Below, piece by piece: positions 21,476 to 33,447 of a DNA stretch of 64,000 nucleotides. Origin of the DNA: Neurospora intermedia (Eukaryota > Ascomycota > Sordariomycetes > Sordariales > Sordariaceae); the NCBI GenBank assembly GCA_037102815.1, contig BTPP01000002.1, positions 4,712,001-4,776,000 on the forward strand, given 5' to 3'. Each line of letters begins with the position of its first letter. Position 1 is the stretch's first letter. A program made the translations under genes and the position numbers. Under the pieces are notes generated by a model, which had not been told where the DNA came from, ran no database searches, and worked only from the letters and a program-made list of their open reading frames with translations.

Positions 21476-22684
21476 TCAAAAAGCAACAGCCCCAAGATGC
21501 GGTCCTATCGGCGCCAAATGCGTCCTAAACCGCTCCATCAACTTCTGCGCCTCCGTAAACCTTCCGGTCTGCATCAAATTCTGTATCGTATCCAGCGTCA
21601 ACGACGCCAGGCTGGTAATGAATTTTGACTCCGGGTTATCCGACTTGTAGTTCGACAGCTTGACATTCCACACACGCTCATTCTTGAGATACTCCAGCGC
21701 CAGTTTTGACGACGGCTTCGTAGGATGATACAGCGTCAAATGCGCCACCGACATGGGCAAGGGCTTGGGCAGCTTGTCGTGGACGGCGACGAAGGACTCG
21801 AACAAGGAAGCGGGCGGAATCTGGTGCTTGTACGACTGCCCCGTAGTTTGCCAGCAAAGTTTGCGCCAGGCCTGGACGAGGTGCTGGGTGGAGGCCGAGG
21901 TGTTGTCGATGACCTCCTTGCCGCGCAGCATGGACGTGTATGCCTCGTCCAGCTCGATGGCCTGGGACTTGGCCATGATGAGGCTGTCCAGGAGGACGGC
22001 GGGGTAGGCAGCCCGCTCGGGAGTACCCGTGGTGAGCGCGGGCTCGTTCAGCAGCCGCTGGAACCAGGACCAGGCGAGCTCATCCACACCTTCGGCTACC
22101 ATGTAGCGCAGCAGAAGACGGGTGAAGGTGCGGTTGCCGAGGAAGCCGAGCGAGCGCTCCTCGCCCGATGAGCGCAGCCAGCGCAGGACGAGCAGACCGG
22201 CGCCGGATTCCTTCATGCTCTGGGTGACGGACACGGCGGCGGAGAGTTGGATGTCGTTCTGCACGGCCAGGAGGAAGCCGAGCGCGCGCTGGATGTTCAT
22301 GATGCCCTTGGACACGGCCAACTGAAAGATCTCGTTGCGGTTGTTCCTAACTGCCGGGGCAGGGGCGGCAACGGAGCGTGAGACAAAGGCCTTGTTGTTG
22401 AAGAGGGGATTCTCTAGAATGGCGCGCATATGCTTATCCGTCGGACGGGCTGGTACATCTTTGGAGGAGGCGGGAGAGGCGGAGGGCAGATAGGTGACGG
22501 TCGGCGCGGCCGGCGCGGCCTGGTTGGTATCGTGAGTCCATCCGTGCTCTCTGTCTAGATGGGCTCGAAATGAGGCTTTGAGCACATTGAGGAGCTTCTG
22601 GGATTCGCGCTGGTTGAGAGGGAGGGGCTGGTGGATTGGCGGGAGGATGCTCTTGAGAGAGCCTAGCGGTTTGGTCTTGAACAT
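21476..22684 (-). CDS. Conserved-looking helical protein, possibly mitochondrial
   Basis: An intronless frame of 402 residues starting at the ATG at 22684. I do not recognise a named family. The N-terminus (MFKTKPLGSLKSILPP) is basic and lacks acidic residues for the first 26 positions, compatible with a mitochondrial targeting sequence. The motif HMRAILENPLFNNKAF (about 85-100) is of a kind seen in conserved fungal proteins of unknown function. The remainder is mostly alpha-helical with TPR/PPR-like spacing (RYMVAEGVDELAWSWFQRLL, ASLTLDTIQNLMQTGRFTEA). The C-terminal TGRFTEAQKLMERF resembles a helical-repeat unit. A mitochondrial RNA or translation role would be a guess. Codon choice and length support a real gene. 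Confidence 0.8.
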   Translation of the reverse strand: MFKTKPLGSLKSILPPIHQPLPLNQRESQKLLNVLKASFRAHLDREHGWTHDTNQAAPAAPTVTYLPSASPASSKDVPARPTDKHMRAILENPLFNNKAFVSRSVAAPAPAVRNNRNEIFQLAVSKGIMNIQRALGFLLAVQNDIQLSAAVSVTQSMKESGAGLLVLRWLRSSGEERSLGFLGNRTFTRLLLRYMVAEGVDELAWSWFQRLLNEPALTTGTPERAAYPAVLLDSLIMAKSQAIELDEAYTSMLRGKEVIDNTSASTQHLVQAWRKLCWQTTGQSYKHQIPPASLFESFVAVHDKLPKPLPMSVAHLTLYHPTKPSSKLALEYLKNERVWNVKLSNYKSDNPESKFITSLASLTLDTIQNLMQTGRFTEAQKLMERFRTHLAPIGPHLGAVAF

Positions 22685-23940
22685 GGTTAATCGTATGATG
22701 TGTTTCTTTACGTATCGGATTCAAAGGCGCCGTGTAGATGAAAAGCTCGGCTTCCAGAGTTCGGAAGGGGGCCGGGCTGGTCGACGGCCGATCGGCTGAG
22801 TGGTCAGTGACCTCCTGATGATGGATGTCGTTCTGTTGTCGATGTCGTTCACGATGTTTGGTTGTGTTTGAAGGTGGAGCTGTCACTCCATGGCCTGGCG
22901 GGGCCCGGCCGTTGCGAAGGGAAGTGGAAATGCGAACACTGACTTCAACGACAGGAAAGGACCCACTTATCCGAGAGAAGGAGCCAATGCCAAAACATGA
23001 TTGGTTCGCCGACTCTTTTCGTACCTTATCATAGGTACCTTCATCACTTTGTTGGAGGGCAGGTGTTCATAACGTTGTCCATCAGCTTGCTTCAAATTAC
23101 ATCCCCCATTCACACCTGCTTCACGATCGCCTTTCCACTTGGCCAACTCGCCCTGATTTGGGGATTTCACACAAATGTAGTTCTCGTATCGTGCTCTTGG
23201 GTGGGTTGTCAGGGCTACGGTGCCGGTATGCGGTTCGGCGGTTTCACAGGTACTTGGTCTGTATGCACACAAAAGGCACTAACAAAGGAGGCCATACCGT
23301 TAGTTTATTGCCCATGTGGTAGATCTCAAACCTAGATTTAGGGGCCTAGTTGGAAAAGGGGTGTTTGCTAAATGGAGGCCAGAACTCAACGAGACACTCC
23401 TACATTTTCACATATCCAGTGTTCGAACACTTCAGATGTTTAGTGTACTAGTAGACATAGTACCTAGTCGCGAACTTCAAGACTGTCACAAAGCTCGAGC
23501 CAACAAGCCGAAGCCGTCGAGACCTGAGTCATGTGACTCATCGACTTCCCAAAACCCACGACCAAACCCGCTGGTTGGGGTCGCTGGAGCTAGCCTGTTT
23601 CGAGCTGTACCCGGACGGCCCTGACGTCGTTTGCCAGTACGTACCGGCGTCGCGTCAAAGTTCCAGGGTGCCTTGGATCCAATCCTTCACAGTTGGTTTT
23701 GTTGTCGTTGCGATGGAGAGAAAAGGAGGAAGAGACAACAAAGCAAAACCCAATGTTGAGCCTGACGGTCAATTAGATCATGCCAGGCTCAACGGGAACC
23801 ACTGACTTTTTTTTGTGAGCCTCTGGCTTCGCCGAGCCAAGCCCAAGGGCAGCTTTGCTATTGCCAGCTTCCCTTCCCCTTTCGACACTGCCCAGGCGAG
23901 CCAGGGCAGCTTGCCCGCCTCAGCCCAGCCGTTCAAGCGA

Positions 23941-23967
23941 GGGGCCTGAGGGGCCTGAGGGGCTTGA
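23941..23967 (+). repeat. Tandem repeat of GGGGCCTGA, three units
   Basis: Three consecutive 9-bp units; the third has one C-to-T change. Confidence 0.8.
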
Positions 23968-24640
23968 GGGGTTCCCCATTCTCCATTCGAGCCAGTCAAC
24001 CATTGTGCTGGGATGGGCTTGCCAAGCTTGTCCATCTGGCCCTGTCATCAGGTGTCTCGCCGTGCCTCCTGAGGCAAGGGGGGCGAATTCCCATTCCCGC
24101 GCTTGACTCCATCATGGCGGACTGTCCGACGGCGGTTCGGTGCAAGTATTTGTACCAGTTTTCCGGGAGACGGGAGTGAGAGAGACACACACACACAGAG
24201 AGAGAGAACAAAGCACGCAACTTTCCCATTTGGGATCAGATAGCAGCCATGCCGGTTTGCGCCCTGCATGCCATATGGTAAGATAGGTAGTTTCTGTGCC
24301 TTGCGTGCCTAGCTACCCGTAAGGTAGCATGGATGGGGTAGCTAGGGCATATCAGATTCAGATAGCTTCATCTGGTAGTGTATGGTAGTCTCCTGTCTGA
24401 ACAGCAACAGCAACAACAACAACAACAACAGAGACACTGGCCATGTGAGCTTGAGACGGAGCAAGATTGATCAATATAAACTCAGTCCTCCAAGTCCACA
24501 GCCTGCTGTGACGCGCCACGCCGATGGTGAAGTAGTGTATGGCGGGGGGAGGGAGTGTGTGCTGGTCCAGTCTCCCAGTTGCCCCTGGAGCTGGATCGAC
24601 AGCGTCCATGAGTTGGACCGACCGTGACCTGTTGACACTA

Positions 24641-24656
24641 CACTAGGTACCTAGTG
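24641..24656. repeat. Perfect 16-bp palindrome CACTAGGTACCTAGTG
   Basis: Self-complementary over all 16 bases. Its core, TAGGTACCTA, is the most regular example of a motif that recurs across the spacers of this window. It may be a protein-binding site or a cruciform; the function is unknown. Confidence 0.7.
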
Positions 24657-25468
24657 GAGAGTGAGAAAGGAGAGAGACGGCTTCCCGCCTATGTACTGGC
24701 AACAGTAGAGGTATGCAGCCGGGGCGGACAAAGTGAGACAGCCCGATGTACCATTACAAGTAGTAGTGTAGTCGAAACTTGGTCTATTCTCGCGCCGTCG
24801 AGATGCCACCCTGCCAGCCCGCCCTGCCCTGTGAGGTGTCGTTCCTTGCCCCTGGTGGGCGCATCTTTGCAGCTGTTGCAGTCCCGTCCGTCAGGTGCAG
24901 CTCAGTTGCAATGGTCTTGGGTGACGCTCGTTACAGGCGGTAGGTGTGGTGGCTCGGGTGGTTTTCAGCTGTTTGGTGCCCACGCTACAGCCCAGTGACT
25001 GTGTGTACCTAGCGGTTGCGGGCGGTGGCCTGGGCTCTGCCTTCCTCCCCCATTCCACTTTCTGCGACGGGCCACCTCAATCCAGTCTGGCTTCTGGCGG
25101 GACAAGGCGTCAAAAACTGAATCCATCCGACTACGCTTTCTTTGCCTCGCTTCCACTTCCCACACACCCTCCTTCTCCATAATACCTTTCCACCACGTCA
25201 ATCACCACCACACCGGCTCTCGATCCCATCACCCGGATCGCAACACCAACGCAAGCCGCCGCCCACAGGCACATTTAGTTGCACGAGGCGCACCGCATTT
25301 TATTCTCTTCCACCTGTCCACTTTCTTTTGTCTAGTTCTCCCGGGAAACGGCCCCTCCTCCATCCCCCTACTGGACTGGCTGCCCTCGAGAGACGCGACA
25401 CGCCCACCACTCCGCTACCCGCCCACTCGTCTTGACGACCACACAATTTTCACATACACATCTCAGCA

Positions 25469-28400
25469 ATGTCTGAGGTACAGAGCAGACCCGTCGCCGC
25501 GCGCGGCAGAGGCTCCGGCCGCGGTGGCCGGGGCGGTCTTTCGACTCGGGGAGGTCGCAGCGCGACCAGGACCAACGGCGATTCCACAGAGTCGTCGTCG
25601 CTGCCATCTCTAGAGGACGAGGGCGAGATTGGCCAGCTTAGGAAGCAATATGGCAGCAAGGTTGCCATCATCAAGGAGATGTTCCCCGACTGGTCGGACG
25701 TCGATGTTCTATTTGCTCTCAACGAGACAGACGGTGACGAATCCCTCGCTGTCACCCGCATTGCTGAAGGTAAGTTGTCGGACTCCCACTCCGAACCCTT
25801 CTCTGCACCCCACCGCCACTTGCCTGCCTTAGCCAAGCTCTTCCTGTCTCAGCTCGTCGAGACGAGTGCCGGTCGTGTGTGCTGAGCCATTGGCTTCTCC
25901 GAGCTGCACGCTGCCCCGCCGTGTGTTGCACCCTGTTTGCTGCTACTGCTAGGTTACTAACACCAGCTTCTTTCTATACAGGAACTATCTCGCAATGGGG
26001 CGAGGTAACCAAGCCCAAGAAGGTGTCCAAGCCCAAGACGAAGACCGATACTTTCACATCCACTCCTGCCGATTCCTTCGCTGGATCCACGAGACCTGTT
26101 AGAGGCGGCCGCGTAGACAGCGGACGTGGACGTGGCAGGGCCACCGAGCGAGGCGGTCGGGGCGGTGGCCGCGGCAAGCCCCTCAATGCGACGATCAACG
26201 GCCACAAGAACAAGGAGAGCGAGCAGCTTTCAGTTCCTACCGAAGAGGCCAACGTATGGGGTGCTCCCAAGCCCACCGAAGAGGCGAGTGGATGGCCCGA
26301 GGAGAGCTCGCCTTCCGCCGAGATTCCTGCCGCCGCGCCTGCTCCCGTTGCTCCCAAGCCCGTTGAGCCAGCGCAGAAGACCTGGGCTAGCATGTTGAGA
26401 CAGTCTGTGCCGAAGCCTACCCCCAAGCCGAAGGAGGTCGCTCCTCCCAAGCCTGCCGAGCCCGTTATCGAGCCTCTCCCGCCCGCCGCCGAACCTACCC
26501 CTGTTGAGCCTGAGGTCCAGGCTGAACCTGAAGCTGAGCCCGAAGTCCCACAACCCGTCGAGGAACCTACGCCCGAGCCTGCTAAGAAGGAGGCTCCTCC
26601 TCCTCCTCCTCCCGCCGTCCCCGCGCTGCCTATTGTACCTATCGAGCCTGCCCTCCCCGCTATCCCTGTTGTTCCCGAAGTCGCTTTGAAGCCGTCCAAG
26701 GATCAACTTACCGAAACGAATCTCGAACAAGTTGCCGATGATTCCCACCCTCCAGAGACCGAGACCGCTGCGAGCGAAGCCGCCGACTCTTGGGATCCCC
26801 GGGCCCAGGGCCCCAGCGCTACTGCGACCCCCAATTCCGCGTCTCAGCAGCAACATCAGACCTCCCGCGCCCCTGGCAGTGGCTTTGCTACGACTGCTTC
26901 CAAGGCCACCGATCGCACATCTACTCGTACCCCTACCTATGCCCGCCGAATCCTTGACCAGCAGGAGCCTGTCCGCATGCCTGGTAACCGTGACCAGGTC
27001 GACCGTGCCGCCGTTCAGTTCGGCGCTTTCAGCTTGGACGAGGAGGATGACATTGATGGTGACCGTGAGGAGCCCGAGACTCGTCCTCAGCCTCCTCAGG
27101 ACTCTCCTGTTACCCAGCCTCGCGCTTCTCTTCCTCCTGCGCAGCCTGCCCCGGTTCCTGAGACCTTCGCTGCCCAGAAACCTGCGGCCTCGCTCCCTCC
27201 TACGGGTCCTGCCGGTATGACTCTTTCCTCATTAGCCAATGCCTCAAATTTGCAACTAATTCCATTTTTAGCCACTACCGCTACCGCACCCCCTACGGCC
27301 CCGACCCAGCCTGCTGCCGCCGCAGCCGCTTCTCAGGGTGCGTACTACCTCCCGATCTCGTCACTTGTAGATGATTCACTAAAGACCCCGGCTGAAGCAG
27401 CTACGCAACCCCCTACTGCGCCAAGCACTCAGCAGTTCGGCCGCTTCGGCCAGCCTGCGCCCCAAGAGCCCGCTCCTTTTGGCGCTTCCAAGCCTTTCGA
27501 TGCTTTCGGCCAACAGCCTGGTGCTGTGGCTGCGCAAAGCCAGTACGAGACTGGCTTCCCCGTTCAGGGCCAAGTTGCGCAAACTCAGAACCAGCAGCAG
27601 CCCGTCGGCGCATTCAGCTCGGCTCCCAGTGATTACTCTCAGTACTACACCGCTGATCAGAGCCGTTACAACTACTACGGCCAAAACAACTTTGGCCAGC
27701 AACAGGGCGCTCAAGGACAGCAAGACGGTCTGTCTCAGCCCCAGCGCGGCTTTGGATATAACGCGCCCCAGGCCGATAACCTTAGCCAGTATCCTCAGAG
27801 CGGCGCTCAGCATACCCAGAATCGCTTCGGTTCTGGCTCTGATATGGTCGGTACTCCTACCCCTAACCAGGCTGGAACCCAGGCCCAGACTGCTCAGACC
27901 ACCCAGGCCCAGACTCACGGCCAGCAACAGCCGCATGATCAGTATGGCCCCTATGGCAGCCACCCTTACTACTCTAACCCCTATTACTCTGCGTACATGA
28001 ACTACAACGGGTACAACCAGGGCGCTTACGGCGCTCCTTATGGAAAGGGCGGACTTGGTTACCAGCCCAACCAGTATGGCATGTCTCCCCAGGCCCCTCA
28101 TGGATACGCTTCCTCCCCTGCCGGTTTTGGACAGTCCACTCTCCACCGTGAGACTGGTGTTGGAGCCGGTAGCCTGAACGACTATGGTCGCACCGCCTCC
28201 GGCCAGTCTGCTCAGCAGCAAGGTCTCGGTGGTAGCGGCTTCGGTGGAATGCACGATGCCTTCGGTCGTGGTGGCTCCGGCTACCAGTCTCAGGCCGGCC
28301 AGTCCTTCAATGCTCCCGGAACTCAGCCAGGTGCCGGTCCTTCGGCCTCTGATGACCTGAAGCCTTTCGGCGACTCCAAGGCTGCTTCCGGGCCTAGCCC

Positions 28401-28695
28401 TGCCCTTGGCGGTGCCGCTCGTCCTGGCTCTGCTACCAACAATGCTCCCTCTCAGAGCGGCCTCCCCCCTCCGCAGTCGAACCAACAAAGCGGTCTCGGT
28501 GGTATGGGATCTTACGGCTACCCCAACCATCTCCAGGGACATGGTCTCCATAACCAGACCGGCACTGGTTACGGCATGGGCGCCACCGGCACCCAGGGTC
28601 ACCAGAACACCTACGGTGGTTATGGCGGACAAGGTTTCGGCGGGGGCTACTATGGCAACCCTCCACGTGGCGGCTGGGGTAACAACTACCACTAG
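25469..28695 (+). CDS. def1: Def1, RNA polymerase II degradation factor
   Basis: Exon 1 is 25469-25769, followed by a 212-nt intron (GTAAGT to TACAG, phase 1). Exon 2 is 25982-27214, then a stop-free 57-nt intron (GTATGA to TTTTAG), then 27272-28695: 985 residues. A third possible intron (GTGCGT at about 27339, acceptor near 27398-27401) is in frame, so its use is undecided. The product starts with an RGG-rich segment (about 10-30), then a CUE-type ubiquitin-binding domain (about 53-100: GQLRKQYGSKVAIIKEMFPD, then VLFALNETDGDE) and GTISQWGEV. A long Pro/Glu/Ala-rich middle and a Gln/Gly/Tyr/Asn-rich tail follow. Yeast Def1 recruits the Elongin-Cullin ligase to stalled Pol II after proteasomal clipping of its Gln-rich tail. 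The order CUE then Gln-rich tail fits well. The last 500 residues are prion-like in composition. Confidence 0.92.
27215..27271 (+). other. In-frame, stop-free 57-nt intron of def1
   Basis: GTATGA donor, CAACTAAT branch-like site and TTTTTAG acceptor. Its translated content (LSSLANASNLQLIPFL) is hydrophobic, unlike the flanking Pro/Ala-rich sequence, which supports removal by splicing. Confidence 0.65.
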
Positions 28696-30400
28696 CGGAG
28701 GAAACCCAGACCAGACATTGTGGGGCATTAGGGCCGCGCGGAATCAGAGCAGGATGTGGGAGGACAAGAAGAAGCCTCGCGCGTTTCTGCACACATAAGC
28801 AAATATCGTTTAGCGTTATTGATGGGATTCACCCCTCTCTCTCCGAGACTCATACTATCATCTCTGTGTACGATTTTTAACTACAACCGCAAAGGGACAT
28901 GGCGTATTGACGAAACTCTATTTTGGCTGATGGTGGGATGGATTGTCTCTTCATAAATTGCTTCGTCTTGTTTGTTGTGTGGGTTTTTCTCGGTTATGCA
29001 GTTTTCTTATTCTTTTCTTTTTCTTCTCAAGAGAAACTCCTGTTTTTTTTAACTCTCCAAGTCATTGCGTGGGGTCCAAAGGGCATGTCATGAGATTGGT
29101 GGGCATCATGAAAAACTCTACGTTGGTTTTTGCTAAAAGACAGCATCAACAAACTTTACTGGTTCTCTGTTCTGTGTTCTTTTTTCCCCTCTTCTCCAAA
29201 ACAGAGGCTTTTGTTTATGGGTCCAATGATCAAATTATGAGAATTTGTGAACCGGGATAACGGGGGAAGGGGAAAAAGGGGATAAGGGATGAAAAATACG
29301 GGCGGCTCGGCTCAAAGCAAAACTGAAAGGAACAGGAAATCAACAACATGGAAACTGAAATGCATGATCATTGTCACCATCGGATCTGATTCTCTCGTGT
29401 GTTCTTGCTGCAAGCAAACAGGAAAGGAGTTAATCGATAAGAAATGAATTCAAAGAAATGATGATATGAGTTGATGATAGTGAGACACTTGTTCGATTTG
29501 AAACGCCTTTTGCTAAGTAACCACTGCCCATCCTCCTTTTATTCATGATACGTACCGAATTCGAACTTGTAAGCCAGCAAGCACTCCGGATTGCGGACTC
29601 CGGAACTCGGAGAAGCCACATGTGACCTGGACCGTCAAAAGCCGGCGATCCACACCTCCGATGGCGGGACCCCCGCCCGGAACCGTGACCCCCATTTTTT
29701 TTTTCCTTTTAGTGTACCCCACCGTTCATCTGATCTCTCCGATCCCCCACCTCAACCAAGTCACAACCACCACCACCACCACCACCCAAGACCATCTGCG
29801 GACAAGAAATGGTTAATGGCCACATGGTTCAGCCTAGCCGGTGGCTTCGTGATGTGAAGAAAAATGGAAGATGGAAGATAAGAGTAAAGAAAAAAAGAAA
29901 AAAAAAAAAAGAAGGAAGAGAATTGGAAATCAAGCGGAAAGCCCTCCGTATGGATCCATACTACATAATGACTTTAGGCCACAAGTCCACCTGTCAACTT
30001 TTTTGACATGTACTGGTACCTGCTTTTGGAGTGGATCACTTTGGGCTATTCATACCGATGCGAAAGTCCATGAACAGTAGAATCTGAAAACACTTTGGGC
30101 AGCAGTTTTTAAACTCATTGAAGGCAATTGAACTGTGATCTGTTGAGAATGAGGCAGGATACGGGGCAGAAGCATGCGACAGTTGCTTGGAATTAGGGAT
30201 GTTAAGGACTTGATGCATGACGTTGTGTCAATATCTAGGCTCGCGTCTCATGTTCAATCACATAATTTGCTTTTATTCAAGTATAAACGAGATCATCACA
30301 TCATGTTCATCCAATCAGTCGTCTCTCTCTCTCCCTCTTGATTTTGTATAAAGCCGGCCCTCTTCAAAACTCAAAGCCGCGGCAACGCCCCCCTGGACCT
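28696..30400. other. 1.7-kb spacer between convergent def1 and pgi1
   Basis: 3' regions of both genes. It contains T-rich tracts (about 29000-29055), a (CCA)n stretch near 29767-29787 and an A-rich run near 29885-29912. No coding frame or RNA gene seen. Confidence 0.5.
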
Positions 30401-32144
<1,744 letters not shown>

Positions 32145-33447
32145 GGTGGTGATGTTGTGTGTTTCGATCGACTGCGAATGGCTTTCTAGGGTCTATGACG
32201 TCGATGAGGATTAGAGATTACTGCTGTCGCTAGAGTTGAGACAGGATGAGGGGAGGAAGGACGAAGAGCAATATGGGAAGAAAGGAGGAAAAGCACCTGA
32301 TGATGGGATGGGTTCGTCTAGTAATACACTTATATCATGCAAGCCTGCTCGCTTCCTTGATGCCGGAGAGCTGCTGATGGGGAGACGACGGTGGGCATGG
32401 TGGGGTTGATAAGGTGAGCTCGCGGTGCAAATGCGGGGCAATTGCGTAACTTGAATGTATAGCTTGGTACATGCACTGTACATCCGAGTGCCTGGCTAAC
32501 GTACGGCAATGTTAGCCGGTCCGATACTTACATACATGTAACAAACAACATGATCGCCAACTTCAATCAACAATTACCATCAATAGTACCCGCTTTCGCT
32601 ATTTGTTAGCACTATATGAAGTGATGTTCTGAAATATCAGTCCCAGTGTCTTTGGTCTTGAGCGGGACACAATCGGTGAAACTTGTTCGTCGCAGGTGAG
32701 ACAGAGAGAGCAGAAGTGAACAGGGGTTGGAAATGGCGGTAACTTTTTCGCAGTTCATCACATCTTTCAGTCTGGTAGCCCCGAGGTCACTCGCTCCCCA
32801 TTGATCGCCGGGATTCACGGGAGCTCAAAATGGCCATGCTTCTATACCGTTCCCAAGAGCCGTTCGTTACTAATCCGTTTTCTCCCCTGATCCATCTCTG
32901 CTTGCAAATGCTTCCAAAAGTTCCTCTTGAACAAAGCAAGAAAGATCCATGCCTACAGCCTCTGATTGATCATAAGACCCGAATTCGGCTGTGCGAGCGA
33001 GCAGCTTTAGGCTTAAGGACCTTCCTTGCGCAACACCCGCAAACTACATTGATGTGACATTCCGGGTTGCTCGGCTGCCTGACCTATTCCATCTCATCGT
33101 GAGATTGGTTCACAAGCAGACGTCGGGCTGTGCCCCGTGTTTTGTAAATGTGCTTGACATTGTTTCTAAGTTTTACAATGAAACAAATCACTGCCCAACT
33201 CCCATGTGAAAATGTACCTAGGTAGCTCAAGTCACAAATATGGATAGACTAAACACAAGATAAAGAAAAGACTTTGAAAGCCCATTGTCCAGCGACTGAG
33301 CACTTGGCTGTCACCTCTACGCTCAGTCTTACCCACCAATGGGTCAATCACAGCCGCGACACAACCGCTTAACTGAACCTGCCTCTATGCTACATTTGCT
33401 ATATTCCCGTTGCCCAAGCCAAAGTTTCTACCTCTCTTTTACTTTGT
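32145..33447. other. pgi1 upstream region and 3' side of the kinase gene
   Basis: Both neighbouring genes are on the minus strand, so this holds the pgi1 promoter and leader (nearest 32145-32500) and the kinase 3' UTR. A GTACCTAGGTAG motif lies near 33216. No other gene seen. Confidence 0.5.

Larger units (their letters stand above)
22685..25468. other. 2.8-kb divergent intergenic region
   Basis: It separates the start of the helical protein gene from the start of def1. It contains a GC-rich block (about 23810-24100) with a 9-bp tandem repeat (23941-23967), a CA/GA microsatellite (about 24180-24207), a (CAA)n stretch near 24408-24430, a perfect 16-bp palindrome (24641-24656), and a long C/T- and CAC-rich leader (about 25140-25460) ahead of def1. 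No coding frame convinces. Confidence 0.5.

Noticed and set aside
27379-28728. 449-residue antisense frame over def1
   Set aside because: Arises from the biased codon use of the Gln/Gly/Ala-rich tail; Def1 on the plus strand explains the region.
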